Assembly (NCBI RefSeq): GCF_001436215.1
Contig: NZ_AYYP01000032.1
Span: 1-52,553 of the forward strand
Reading direction: 5' to 3'
Source of the DNA: Ligilactobacillus agilis DSM 20509
Lineage (GTDB): Bacteria > Bacillota > Bacilli > Lactobacillales > Lactobacillaceae
Length of the DNA stretch: 52,553 bases
Shown here: piece by piece, positions 25,602 through 34,422 of the stretch
Layout of the letters: every line of letters begins with the position of its first letter
How positions within the stretch are numbered: the first letter of the stretch is position 1
Translations under genes and position numbers: made by a program
The notes under the pieces: model-generated
What the model saw: only the letters and a program-made list of their open reading frames with translations
The model's database searches: none
Told to the model about the DNA's origin: nothing

Positions 25602-28226
25602 ATGGCACTAAAGTATTATCAGCTAGATGCAACTCAGGTTTTGGCCCAGTTACACACCAAAAAAACAGGTCTTAGCCAAACCGAAGCGGCCACTCGTTTG
25701 CAAGCGACTGGTCCTAATAAATTAAGCGACCATAAGCAAACTAGTCTTTTAACCAAATTTATCCTGCAGTTTAAGGACTTAATGATTATTATCCTAATGA
25801 TTGCAGCCTTCGTGGCCCTCCTAGCCGGGGAAGGCTCTGACGCAATTATCATTTTCTTGGTCATCATCCTTAACGCCGTTTTCGGGGTCTTCCAGGAAGC
25901 TAAGGCGGAAAATGCGATTGCCGCCCTCCAAAAGATGACCACCCCCAAGTCACGGGTGCTCAGAGACCAAACCGTGCAGGTCATTGACTCAGAAGACCTG
26001 GTCCCAGGCGATGTTGTCTTGCTTGAAGCCGGGGACATCATTCCGGCCGACGTCTACTTTTTGGAGGCAAACGCCCTTAAGGTCGAAGAAGCGGCCCTAA
26101 CTGGTGAATCGGTGCCGGTTGAAAAACAAGCTAGCCCTCTGCCTGCTAAAAACATCCCCTTAGCAGAACAAACCAACCTGGGCTTTATGAACACTAACGT
26201 AACCTACGGTACCGCCCAGGCGGTCGTAGTTGAAACTGGAATGGCTACCCAGGTCGGCCAGATTGCCAAGATGCTAACGGAAGTTGACCAGACGGTCACT
26301 CCCCTCCAAAAAAATATTAGCCACCTCAGCAAGGTCCTATCGGTCCTAATTTTGGTGATTGCGGCCTTTATCTTTGCCTTTGGAACCCTAACCGGGCGCG
26401 AAAGTCCCTTAGATATGCTACTAACGGCCATTTCACTTGCAGTGGCAGCCATCCCTGAAGGCCTCCCGGCGATTGTTACTATTACCCTAGCCTTAGGGAC
26501 CCAAAAAATGGCTAAAAAGCACGCCCTCATTCGCAAGCTGCCCGCAGTAGAAACCCTGGGGGCTACCCAAATTATTGCCTCCGATAAGACCGGGACTTTA
26601 ACCCAAAATAAGATGACGGTCGAACAATTTTACACTGACGGCCAACTCAAGCCCGCCGCCCAGCTTAAATTTCAGGCTGATTCCAAGTTGGCCCTGGCCA
26701 TGTTGTTAGCCAACGACAGCCAGCAAACCCCAACCGGCTTGGTGGGAGATCCAACCGAAACAGCCTTAATCCAGCATTTCTTAGGTCAGACTGGGTTTGA
26801 TTGGGATAAGGTTTGCGCCGCCTATCCCCGCACAGCCAGCCTGCCTTTTGATTCCGACCGGAAACTAATGTCCGTCCAAACGGGTGAGTTACTCTTAACT
26901 AAGGGCGCACCAGACGAGCTATTGCGGCGGGCCAACTTTATCGAAGAAGCCGGGCAAGTAACGCCCCTCACCAAGGCTAAGCGACAAGAGCTAGCAAGGG
27001 TTAATAAGCAATTAGCCGACCAAGCCTTACGGGTTTTAGGTTTTGCTTATAAAAAGCTGGCCCCAGCTGACCAACTTAACCTTGAAGCGGAACAGGACCT
27101 AATCTTTGTCGGCTTGATTGGGATGATTGACCCCGAACGTCCCGAGGTCAAAGCGGCTGTGGCTGAGGCAAAGCAAGCCGGCATTAGACCATTAATGATT
27201 ACTGGCGACCACATGGACACCGCCCGCGCCATCGCAATTCGTTTGGGAATAATTGCTCCCACTGATACTAAGGGAGTTATCAGTGGTGCTCAGCTAGACC
27301 AACTGAGCGACCAGGAATTAGTCCAACACGTCGGTGAATACTCGGTTTACGCCCGGGTAGCACCCGAGCACAAGGTGCGAATTGTTAAGGCTTGGCAATC
27401 TCACGGCAAAATTGTCGCCATGACCGGTGACGGGGTTAACGACGCCCCCGCCTTAAAAACAGCCGATATTGGGGTCGGTATGGGTATTACCGGGACCGAA
27501 GTTTCTAAAAATGCCGCCGACATTGTCCTAGCCGACGATAACTTTGCGACTATCATTTTGGCGGTCAAGGAAGGACGCAAGGTCTTTGCTAACATCCAAA
27601 AGGCCATTCAGTACCTCCTATCGGCTAACCTGGGCGAAGTCTTGACCCTCTTTTTGATGACCATCTTTAACTGGTCAATCTTCGCGCCGGTACAAATTCT
27701 TTGGATTAACCTGGTAACCGACACCTTCCCAGCTATTGCTTTGGGAGTAGAGCCAGGCGATAAGGGCTTAATGGACCAAGCTCCCCGGGGCTTAAAGTCT
27801 AACTTCTTATCAAATGGCGTTGGTTTCAACATCATTTACCAAGGGTTACTGGAAGGATTACTGACGCTAGGGGTGTATTTATATGCCATTTGCTGGCCGG
27901 TCCACCAAGACCCAACCTTAATTCACCAAGACGCCTTAACCATGGCCTACATCACCCTAGGTTTCTTACAGCTCGTTCACGCTTTTAACTGTAAGTCCCT
28001 TACCGCTAGCGTCTTTTCCAAGCAAATTTTTGCTAACAAGTTCTTTAACTGGGCGATTTTAACTTCGGCCTTGCTCCTAGCTGCCACCATCTTTATTCCC
28101 CAATTCAACGCCCTCTTCCACGTTAGCCCCCTTAACCTTAGTCAGTGGGGAGTTGTCCTTTTGGCGGGAGCCCTCTTAGTTATTATTGTCGAACTAGTTA
28201 AAGCCTACCAACGAACTAAAAAATAA
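25602..28226 (+). CDS. P-type cation-transporting ATPase (P2A, calcium-type)
   Basis: An 874-residue P-type ATPase. The order is N-terminal cation-ATPase domain, actuator loop with LTGESVPVEK, TM4 motif AAIPEGLPA, phosphorylated Asp328 in SDKTGTLTQNK, hinge TGDGVNDAPAL, and a six-helix C-terminal cation domain. The PEGLP motif and SERCA-like length point to calcium export, though related bacterial pumps move other divalent or monovalent cations. AAGGGGG precedes the ATG. Monocistronic, ended by a bidirectional terminator. Confidence 0.9.
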   Translation: MALKYYQLDATQVLAQLHTKKTGLSQTEAATRLQATGPNKLSDHKQTSLLTKFILQFKDLMIIILMIAAFVALLAGEGSDAIIIFLVIILNAVFGVFQEAKAENAIAALQKMTTPKSRVLRDQTVQVIDSEDLVPGDVVLLEAGDIIPADVYFLEANALKVEEAALTGESVPVEKQASPLPAKNIPLAEQTNLGFMNTNVTYGTAQAVVVETGMATQVGQIAKMLTEVDQTVTPLQKNISHLSKVLSVLILVIAAFIFAFGTLTGRESPLDMLLTAISLAVAAIPEGLPAIVTITLALGTQKMAKKHALIRKLPAVETLGATQIIASDKTGTLTQNKMTVEQFYTDGQLKPAAQLKFQADSKLALAMLLANDSQQTPTGLVGDPTETALIQHFLGQTGFDWDKVCAAYPRTASLPFDSDRKLMSVQTGELLLTKGAPDELLRRANFIEEAGQVTPLTKAKRQELARVNKQLADQALRVLGFAYKKLAPADQLNLEAEQDLIFVGLIGMIDPERPEVKAAVAEAKQAGIRPLMITGDHMDTARAIAIRLGIIAPTDTKGVISGAQLDQLSDQELVQHVGEYSVYARVAPEHKVRIVKAWQSHGKIVAMTGDGVNDAPALKTADIGVGMGITGTEVSKNAADIVLADDNFATIILAVKEGRKVFANIQKAIQYLLSANLGEVLTLFLMTIFNWSIFAPVQILWINLVTDTFPAIALGVEPGDKGLMDQAPRGLKSNFLSNGVGFNIIYQGLLEGLLTLGVYLYAICWPVHQDPTLIHQDALTMAYITLGFLQLVHAFNCKSLTASVFSKQIFANKFFNWAILTSALLLAATIFIPQFNALFHVSPLNLSQWGVVLLAGALLVIIVELVKAYQRTKK

Positions 28227-28234
28227 GTAGCCGT

Positions 28235-28275
28235 AAAAAAGCAGGCAACCTCAGTTTAGGTTCCCTGCTTTTTTG
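28235..28275. terminator. Bidirectional terminator
   Basis: AAAAAGCAGGCAACCT pairs with AGGTTCCCTGCTTTTTT around CAGTTT. Confidence 0.88.
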
Positions 28276-28284
28276 TCGTCCTTG

Positions 28285-28858
28285 TTACCGGTAGTAATAT
28301 TTAGTCAGTAACTCGTCAATGTGAGCCTGATCTTTAAAAATCGCCTTGAGGCTCGTAAGCAAACTATCTAGGTCCCGCTGGTTTTGCACCGCGTCTTCAA
28401 TCAATAGCTTGGCTGCTTCTTCGCGACCTTCATCATAACCTTCTTGCCTAGCATAGCTTTCTGCCAGCGTAATTATTGATTCAATACTCATAAAGTACTC
28501 CCTTCTGGTATCATTTCCCTTAAGTCGTCTAAATTCTTGATCAACTGCGGCCGTGAAGTCGTCGCTAACCTGCCCCGTATTAAAATAGGTCAGCAAAGCG
28601 ACATAATCAACCGGCAAACCTGCTAAGTCAGTGGCTTTTAAGTTAAATATAACATTGGTTTCCCCTCTGTCAACTAAAATATCTTCCTGGCCTTCAACCG
28701 TCGTTTTCAGCTTGTAGACTGGGCGGTTGCGACCATAAAGGTCAAAGTCACACAAAAAAGCAATTAAGGTTTGCTTGCGCTCATTAAAAGACTGACCGGC
28801 CGCCAAAGACCCAGTTGAAAATAATATTGTTTTTGATGGTTGCTTGCTGCCAGCGTTT
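28285..28858 (-). pseudogene. Decayed Rpn-family nuclease gene with internal deletion
   Basis: The 3' part (28285-28806) is an open 173-codon stretch with the C-terminal half of Rpn (PD-(D/E)XK recombination-promoting nuclease, also called putative transposase) proteins: AAGQSFNERKQTL...LCDFDLYGR, ETNVIFNL, YFNTGQVSDDF. Upstream, in another frame (28803-28858), lies KRWQQATIKNNIIFNWVF, which matches the family N-terminus (compare the copy at 48630-49506). The roughly 100 residues between, including catalytic residues, are deleted, and stops precede it. It is inactive. Confidence 0.8.
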
Positions 28859-28977
28859 TTGCTAAGACTGATCTTGTTAGCATATTTATCCCTCCTATAT
28901 TAAGATACGCAAACAAAGCGGTAATTAATTTAAAAAAATTTGCTTAAAATCATTAAAACTATTTAATTTTACCTACT

Positions 28978-29012
28978 AAAAAAGCGTGTCACTCCATGAG
29001 TCACACGCTTAA
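28978..29012 (-). terminator. Terminator after the thiolase gene
   Basis: On the minus strand AAGCGTGTGACT pairs with AGTGACACGCTT around CATGG with one bulge, followed by TTTTT. Confidence 0.85.
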
Positions 29013-29020
29013 TGCTATAG

Positions 29021-30175
29021 TTATTTAGCTTCGACTGCCAAAGCCACTCCTTGGCCGCCACCCACACACAGGGTGGCTAGCCCCAGGTTAGCTTGCCGTC
29101 TTTTCAGTTCGTACAGGAGGGTTACCAAAATTCTGGCACCAGATGCGCCTAAAGGATGCCCTAGGGCCAACGAGCCCCCGTTAACGTTTACCTTGCTAGT
29201 ATCCAATTGCAGTTGGTCTAACACCGCTAAAGCCTGGGCAGCAAAGGCTTCGTTAGCTTCAATTAAGTCAAAATCGGCTAACTGTAAGTCGCTTTGGGCC
29301 ACCAGCTTCTTGACGGCCTCAATTGGCCCTAAGCCCATCACCTGTGGGTCAAGTCCCACGTTAGCGTAGGCCTTAATTTCCGCCAGGTAGTCTAGACCGC
29401 GCGCTTGGGCAGTTTCTTTAGCCATCAAAACCAAGGCGGCTGCCCCGTCGTTTAGGCCCGCGGCATTACCAGCTGTTACCGTGCCGTTGGCCTTAAAAAC
29501 GGGCTTGAGCTTAGCTAGCTTTTCGAGGCTGGTATCATACCGAATCGTTTCATCGCTTGCTAGTTGCGCTAGGGGCACAATTTCTGCCTCAAATCGACCT
29601 GCCATCTGCGCCTTTTGGGCTTTGAGCTGGCTGGTCAGGGCAAACTCATCTTGAACTTGCCGACTGATTTTAAATTGGGCGGCCACCCGCTCAGCCGTCA
29701 GCCCCATGTGCTCACCACTAAAGGCGTCTTGTAAGCCGTCATGAATTAAGCTATCAATTACCTGACTATCATTTAAGCGGGCGCCAAACCGCATGCTAGG
29801 CAAGAGGTAGGGGGCAGCGCTCATATTCTCGCTCCCGCCACAAACAACCACCTGCGCATCCCCGGCCTTAATCATGCTAGCTCCTAGGCAGACAGCTTTT
29901 AGGCCCGAACCACAAACCATATTGATGGTGGTGGCCGCCACCTTTTGGGGCAGACCTGCTTTTAGGGCAATTTGCCGGGCTGGATTTTGCCCCAAGCCTG
30001 CCGCCAAGACGTTTCCAAAAATCACTTCGTCCACTAGCTGACCATCAATTTGTGCTCGAGCCAGCGCCTCTTTAACCACGCTTTGCCCCAGTTCCACGGC
30101 GCTAACATCTTTTAAGGCGCCCCCGAATTTTCCCAAGGGACTGCGACAAGCGGAGACAATTACCACGTCAGACAT
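29021..30175 (-). CDS. Acetyl-CoA acetyltransferase (thiolase)
   Basis: A 384-residue thiolase that joins two acetyl-CoA to acetoacetyl-CoA, the entry to the mevalonate pathway used by lactobacilli for isoprenoids. The acyl-accepting Cys88 is in NMVCGSGLKAV, His340 in GHPLGASG, and the second Cys370 in LCVGGGQG. Length and motifs are standard. It starts 8 bp after the ABC permease stop, on the same strand, so it may be read from the same transcript. Confidence 0.93.
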   Translation of the reverse strand: MSDVVIVSACRSPLGKFGGALKDVSAVELGQSVVKEALARAQIDGQLVDEVIFGNVLAAGLGQNPARQIALKAGLPQKVAATTINMVCGSGLKAVCLGASMIKAGDAQVVVCGGSENMSAAPYLLPSMRFGARLNDSQVIDSLIHDGLQDAFSGEHMGLTAERVAAQFKISRQVQDEFALTSQLKAQKAQMAGRFEAEIVPLAQLASDETIRYDTSLEKLAKLKPVFKANGTVTAGNAAGLNDGAAALVLMAKETAQARGLDYLAEIKAYANVGLDPQVMGLGPIEAVKKLVAQSDLQLADFDLIEANEAFAAQALAVLDQLQLDTSKVNVNGGSLALGHPLGASGARILVTLLYELKRRQANLGLATLCVGGGQGVALAVEAK

Positions 30176-30183
30176 AAGGATTC

Positions 30184-31428
30184 CTACTTTCTTCTCAAAG
30201 CTTGACCTAAAGTTACAAAGAGTGACTTATTACTATAAGTTAAGGCATTACGTTGGTAAGCATTAACCGCTAGGAAGTATAGGCCAATCGCGGCTAAGGC
30301 TGAGATTCCAACTGCAATCCAACCAGCGCTTAGACTAGCTTCCCCTAAGGCTAGGCGCACAACCATCGGCCCGTTGATGATAAACGGAAGGTAAGACAAA
30401 ACCTTAACGGCTAAAACGTTCGGAGCATACATTGCTATCAAAGCAAAAATGTATGGCACCATCACTAGCATCCCCACCATCGAAGAAAGCTGGCTGATGT
30501 CTTCTACCCGCGAAACAAATGAAGCCAGTAAGGCGGCTAAGAGGATGTAAAGAACCAGTGACAGGACAATAATCAGACAGATTAGTAGCCAAAATTGGGG
30601 GCCAAAACTAGTTAAATATTTCTCCAAGTGCAAATCATTCACCAGTTTGCCGTAACCAGCTACCTGTAAGCCAACGTAGAACAAGCCGCCCATCAGGAGG
30701 TAAGTTACCAGCTGGAAGCTAATCAAATAGGCAATCCCCAGCATCTTACCGCTAAAGTGTTCCCTGGCCGGAACCGAGGCTAATAAGGATTCGATTAAGT
30801 GGCTACTCTTTTCGTTTCCTAGCTCACTACCAACAATCCCGATGTAGCTAGAAACTACTAAAAATAAGATTACCACCACTACAAAGCTGATTCCCTTAGC
30901 AATCTGCTTATCGTCTTCCGATTTTTGATTACTTTGGCGGATAACTTCGGTTTTAAGGGGAACGGCCGCAGTGATTTCTTGCCACTGCTTGGGACTGAGG
31001 CCGGCTTTTTGGGCTGCCAGCGACGACTTGAGTTTACTCAAAATGGCCGTTAACACCTGGGTCGGCTGGTTCTTATCATTACCGGCTTGGTAGAGGTAGC
31101 GGGCCGACTTAAAATCACCCTTTATTACCAAGACCCCGTCGACCTTTTTTTGTGCTAGCGCTTGCTTAATTTGCTTTTGGTTCGTTAAGGTCAGCTTCTT
31201 ATCCAGGCGGTACCCATCCGCAGGCAAACTCATCAGGGCAGCTTTGACTTGGGGGTTAGCCACAACCGCAATCTTGGGCTCACTTTTGGTGACCGACTTA
31301 GCCACGAAGTAGTTAATTCCACCGATTATGAGACACATTAGCAGCGGACCAAAGATCATCCAATAATAGCTGGCAGACCTTAGGCGCCGACTAAAGACCC
31401 CTAAGGCCACAATTTGCTTTTTACTCAT
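30184..31428 (-). CDS. ABC-2 type exporter permease (NatB-like)
   Basis: A 414-residue permease: one N-terminal membrane segment (about 20-42), a large extracellular domain (about 45-180, MSLPADGYRLDKKL...), and five or six C-terminal segments. This is the NatB/YhaP arrangement that pairs with a NatA-like ATPase for export of sodium or amphiphiles; the substrate is unknown. Its start overlaps the ATPase gene by 8 bp, showing coupled translation. Confidence 0.82.
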   Translation of the reverse strand: MSKKQIVALGVFSRRLRSASYYWMIFGPLLMCLIIGGINYFVAKSVTKSEPKIAVVANPQVKAALMSLPADGYRLDKKLTLTNQKQIKQALAQKKVDGVLVIKGDFKSARYLYQAGNDKNQPTQVLTAILSKLKSSLAAQKAGLSPKQWQEITAAVPLKTEVIRQSNQKSEDDKQIAKGISFVVVVILFLVVSSYIGIVGSELGNEKSSHLIESLLASVPAREHFSGKMLGIAYLISFQLVTYLLMGGLFYVGLQVAGYGKLVNDLHLEKYLTSFGPQFWLLICLIIVLSLVLYILLAALLASFVSRVEDISQLSSMVGMLVMVPYIFALIAMYAPNVLAVKVLSYLPFIINGPMVVRLALGEASLSAGWIAVGISALAAIGLYFLAVNAYQRNALTYSNKSLFVTLGQALRRK

Positions 31429-32311
31429 GCTTACTTCCCCCTAACACCATTTTGAAAATATCGTCTAAGCTAGGCTCCAGCAACCGGTAGCCTTCTAAGT
31501 TAGGAGAATTTTTAACCTGCTCCAAACAGGCCCGAGCTTGCTGTTCGCTTTCAAAGGTCAAAATTTTACCAGGGTGGTCATCCTTGATGGCCTGATAGCC
31601 CGTGAAGTTTTGCCAGTCAAAGTCACCTTCTAAATACAGCTTTTGCCGCTCAAAACTAGCCCGGACCTGGTCTAAGCCCCCGTACAAGCGACGCTTACCG
31701 TTAACGAGCATCAAAACCTTATCCGAAACTTCGGTCACGTTTTGCATATTGTGGGAAGAAAAAATTACCGCCGCCCCTTTGCTCCGCGCCTCCTTAATAA
31801 CTTCAATCAAAGCCGCCACGTTAACCGGGTCCAACCCAGAAAAGGGTTCGTCTAAGATTAACAGCTTCGGTTCATGGATCATGGTCGTGATTAGCTGCAC
31901 CTTTTGCTGATTCCCCTTAGACAGCTCCTTAATCTTTGAGGTAACCTGACCTTTCACATGTAATTTATCCATCCAGTCACCTAACCTGGCCTTGGCTTCC
32001 TTAGTCGTTAACCCGTGTAGGCGGGCAAAATAGACTACCTGTTGTTCGATGGTCATATCCATATAAAGACCACGTTCTTCCGACATATAGCCAATCTCAT
32101 TTAAATCATTCGGGCCAAGTTGGTGGCCTAAAAAACTTAGGCTCCCCGCGGTTGGCTCCAGAAAGTTCAAGATCATTTTAAAGGTCGTCGACTTACCGGC
32201 CCCGTTTTGACCAACTAAGCCTAAGACTTCCCCTGCTGCCAGCTCAAAACTTAGGTCACAAACTGCAGTCAAGTCGCCAAATTTCTTGGTGACATTTGTT
32301 ACCGTCAGCAT
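31421..32311 (-). CDS. ABC exporter ATP-binding protein (NatA-like)
   Basis: A 296-residue ABC ATPase with Walker A GQNGAGKST (about 36-44), signature LSKGNQQKVQ, Walker B LLILDEPFSGLDP and switch FSSHNM, followed by the C-terminal accessory domain typical of DrrA/NatA types. It precedes and overlaps the permease gene. An extended -10 TGGTATAAT (minus strand, 32356-32364) lies about 45 bp upstream. Confidence 0.88.
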   Translation of the reverse strand: MLTVTNVTKKFGDLTAVCDLSFELAAGEVLGLVGQNGAGKSTTFKMILNFLEPTAGSLSFLGHQLGPNDLNEIGYMSEERGLYMDMTIEQQVVYFARLHGLTTKEAKARLGDWMDKLHVKGQVTSKIKELSKGNQQKVQLITTMIHEPKLLILDEPFSGLDPVNVAALIEVIKEARSKGAAVIFSSHNMQNVTEVSDKVLMLVNGKRRLYGGLDQVRASFERQKLYLEGDFDWQNFTGYQAIKDDHPGKILTFESEQQARACLEQVKNSPNLEGYRLLEPSLDDIFKMVLGGSKHE

Positions 32312-32379
32312 CTTACCCCTTCTTTCTGTGAAAACTTTTTCATTAAATTCAATTAATTATACCACATCGCTTAAGCCGA

Positions 32380-32409
32380 TAAAAAAATAGGACCCCACTG
32401 AGGTCCTAC
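32380..32409 (-). terminator. Terminator after the immunity-like gene
   Basis: On the minus strand AGGACCT pairs with GGGTCCT around CAGTG, followed by ATTTTTTT. Confidence 0.8.
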
Positions 32410-32413
32410 TAAC

Positions 32414-32713
32414 TTAAGTCCAAGGATCATAACGAAAGAAGGGTAAAATTGACCGTTCCCGTGACAAGGCCTCCATCTCCTTTAAAAGCTGAAAGGCCTC
32501 ATCATTTACCTTCAGATGACTCAAACGACAAATCCGGTAACTATCTAACACCAACTGTTCCACAATGTTTTGGGGAGCAATTTGACGGGCCTCAAGCTCT
32601 GCTTGGGCCTGCTTGATTACCTCTTCCAAGTTAGGATTAGCCGGCGCCTGCTTGGCAAAAGCCGCCACTAATTCATTAGCCTTAGCCGCCAAGTACTTCT
32701 TACTCTTAATCAT
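32414..32713 (-). CDS. EntA-immunity-like small helical protein
   Basis: A 99-residue, all-helical soluble protein. The pattern of four amphipathic helices and the ending EMEALSRERSILPFFRYDPW resemble enterocin A-type immunity proteins, which protect against pediocin-like bacteriocins at the membrane. No bacteriocin gene is near. The ATG follows GAGGTGAG; a TGTTATCAT extended -10 lies upstream, so it is probably transcribed on its own. The similarity is one of pattern only. Confidence 0.5.
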   Translation of the reverse strand: MIKSKKYLAAKANELVAAFAKQAPANPNLEEVIKQAQAELEARQIAPQNIVEQLVLDSYRICRLSHLKVNDEAFQLLKEMEALSRERSILPFFRYDPWT

Positions 32714-32788
32714 CCCATCTCACCTCAAAAATTACGCTTAACTTCCTTAATGATAACACATTTTTTAAGCGCTTTTAGCCCGGATTTC

Positions 32789-33496
32789 TCAGTATTTTCG
32801 CAGGCGCGTAAAGAGTTGCACCCAACTTTGCACCGTCTGTTTTCCCAACAGCTTCGCATACTTTGCCTGCAAGCCACTGTTGCGGTAATTATAATTGCGC
32901 TCTGCCTGTAAGTCCCCTAGCTTAGTTAAGGCAACCTGTGCCTTGTCAGAAGTCGTGGTTACTTGCCCGGTATTGGCCTTGGTTAGTAAATAGTTGACGG
33001 CCTGCTGACGGTCCTTGTAGTAACGACGCTTCTTGCGACTAGCCCGCAAATCCTTAAGTAACGCCAAGCCCTCGTGAGCCCGATAGTCCCCTAATTCAAT
33101 GGTGTGCAGTAAGTCTTGTAAGACCGTCCCATCTTCTTGCGAAATCTTGGCAGTAATTTCATCTAACAGGTAAGGACTAGCCGCCAAGAACCGACTAACC
33201 CGCTCCAACTCGGCATAAAAGGCTTGATCCTTAGCCGCCAGTAGTTGGTGGGCGTACTCCCTTAGCTCCGTGTCTTTCTTAACGACTTGTTCTTGTTTGA
33301 CCTGCTGTTTTAGCTTAGCTGTTTCTTCAATGGCTAGTTCTTGTGCGCCTGTTTTGTTAAGCTCAGCTAAAATCTCTTCAGCCCGATTCAAGGTATCCCA
33401 CTTGCTCGCTAGCATTAAGTCTTTAGTAAAATTATTATCTTTCCGCCGGTAGTAACGTGCACCGGTTCCCTCATTCTTAACAATCACGTAGGTCAT
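32789..33496 (-). CDS. Unknown protein, second of two tandem paralogues
   Basis: A 235-residue charged, mainly helical protein of no family I recognise. Its N-terminal 45 residues (YVIVKNEG..RYYRRKDNNF..ASKWDTLNRAEEIL) look like a small beta-rich module, followed by a helical body with QEDGTVLQDLLHTIELG and a basic KKRRYYKD stretch, and a C-terminal YNYRNSGLQAKYAKLL. The same three blocks occur in the same order in the upstream neighbour. Its start overlaps that gene by 20 bp. No signal peptide or membrane segment. Intracellular, function unknown. Confidence 0.7.
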   Translation of the reverse strand: MTYVIVKNEGTGARYYRRKDNNFTKDLMLASKWDTLNRAEEILAELNKTGAQELAIEETAKLKQQVKQEQVVKKDTELREYAHQLLAAKDQAFYAELERVSRFLAASPYLLDEITAKISQEDGTVLQDLLHTIELGDYRAHEGLALLKDLRASRKKRRYYKDRQQAVNYLLTKANTGQVTTTSDKAQVALTKLGDLQAERNYNYRNSGLQAKYAKLLGKQTVQSWVQLFTRLRKY

Positions 33497-34148
33497 CTAC
33501 TTGCCCCCTAAGTCCGTTACTTTGTTCCAAGTAACGCTTGAAATTATTTTTTAGTTGTGCATCCTTGAAATGGTAGGTCCGAGCGCTAGCAACCTTTAGG
33601 TAGTTCTGTAAGGCATCATTGCATTTATCAAGGTCGATGCTGTTATCTTCCGCTGGAATTAGGGGAGCAATAATCGCCAACAAATCCTTAGCCTTTCTAC
33701 GCTTAATTCGACTTTGACTCAAGCAATTATAAATCTGCACCTTCCCCATAATCCCAGGCTGGCCTAACTCGGCTAAATGCAAGATATCTTGCAAAACCGC
33801 CCCATCAGCCTCAGAAATTTCCTTGCGTAATAACCCCGCAATCTCACCAAGGTGCCGTAAAAACAGCACTGTCTCTTTAACCTGTGCTAGCACTTCTTCC
33901 TGACTACGTCTGATAAATTTTTGGCTATAGTCGCTAACCACAGGTGCTTTTTGCGTCTGAAATTCATCAGTCAATGAATTTAGTAGATTCTCTTTTAAGG
34001 CTTGTTTCTCTTCTAACTTATGCAATGCTTCCCTAGCCGCCGAAATACTCGTCCACTTACTAGCATGGTTATCCGTAGGCAAAAATTTCTTAGTATTTTG
34101 GTTATAGTAAACATACTGACCTTGCTCAAGCTTAGCAATGACGTACAT
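33477..34148 (-). CDS. Unknown protein, first of two tandem paralogues
   Basis: A 223-residue protein paralogous to the downstream one: MYVIAKLEQGQYVYYNQNT..ASKWTSISAAREAL at the N-terminus, EADGAVLQDILHLAELG in the middle, SRIKRRKAKDL next, and RTYHFKDAQLKNNFKRYL near the end. The gene has only a weak ribosome site; its ATG follows directly on the TAA of a 21-codon ORF, so it is probably translated by coupling. Not recognised as any described family; DNA- or RNA-related roles are conceivable from the basic stretch but not shown. Confidence 0.7.
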   Translation of the reverse strand: MYVIAKLEQGQYVYYNQNTKKFLPTDNHASKWTSISAAREALHKLEEKQALKENLLNSLTDEFQTQKAPVVSDYSQKFIRRSQEEVLAQVKETVLFLRHLGEIAGLLRKEISEADGAVLQDILHLAELGQPGIMGKVQIYNCLSQSRIKRRKAKDLLAIIAPLIPAEDNSIDLDKCNDALQNYLKVASARTYHFKDAQLKNNFKRYLEQSNGLRGQVDDLRDC

Positions 34149-34214
34149 TTACTCTAACCGCGTGATGGCCGGTTGCCCCATAATCTGTTCCAACCCAGTT
34201 GCTAATTGCTGCAT
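34149..34214 (-). CDS. Small leader ORF (21 codons) coupled to the paralogue operon
   Basis: An ATG at 34214 with AGGGTG six bases upstream opens a 21-codon frame beginning MQQLATGLEQIMGQ and ending TAA directly against the ATG of the next gene (TAAATG). The good ribosome site and the abutting stop/start suggest it is translated and delivers ribosomes to the paralogue genes. Too short for homology judgement. Confidence 0.45.
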   Translation of the reverse strand: MQQLATGLEQIMGQPAITRLE

Positions 34215-34337
34215 AATGACACCCTATTTTAATTATCAAATTTTAATTAACAGAACATATGACCTATTTTTGGTATATCACTATTTTGATAACCGTAAAG
34301 AAAAAACGTACAAAAGTTTGCTAGAAATCTTTTCACC

Positions 34338-34404
34338 ATAAAAAAAGAGCAGTCACCAGCATGTATTTGAGTAAATACATCCTGACAACTGCTCTTTTTA
34401 AAAT
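34338..34404. terminator. Long bidirectional terminator
   Basis: AAAAAAGAGCAGT pairs with ACTGCTCTTTTT, with an inner perfect stem ATGTATTT/AAATACAT. It ends leftward transcripts; here it follows the divergent gap between the oxidoreductase genes and the paralogue operon. Confidence 0.85.
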
Positions 34405-34422
34405 TTACTTTGTTAGCAATCC

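Noticed and set aside
34138-34341. Rightward 67-codon open frame overlapping the start of the paralogue operon
   Set aside because: It lies opposite the leader ORF and the first paralogue, has no clear ribosome site and no family-like sequence.
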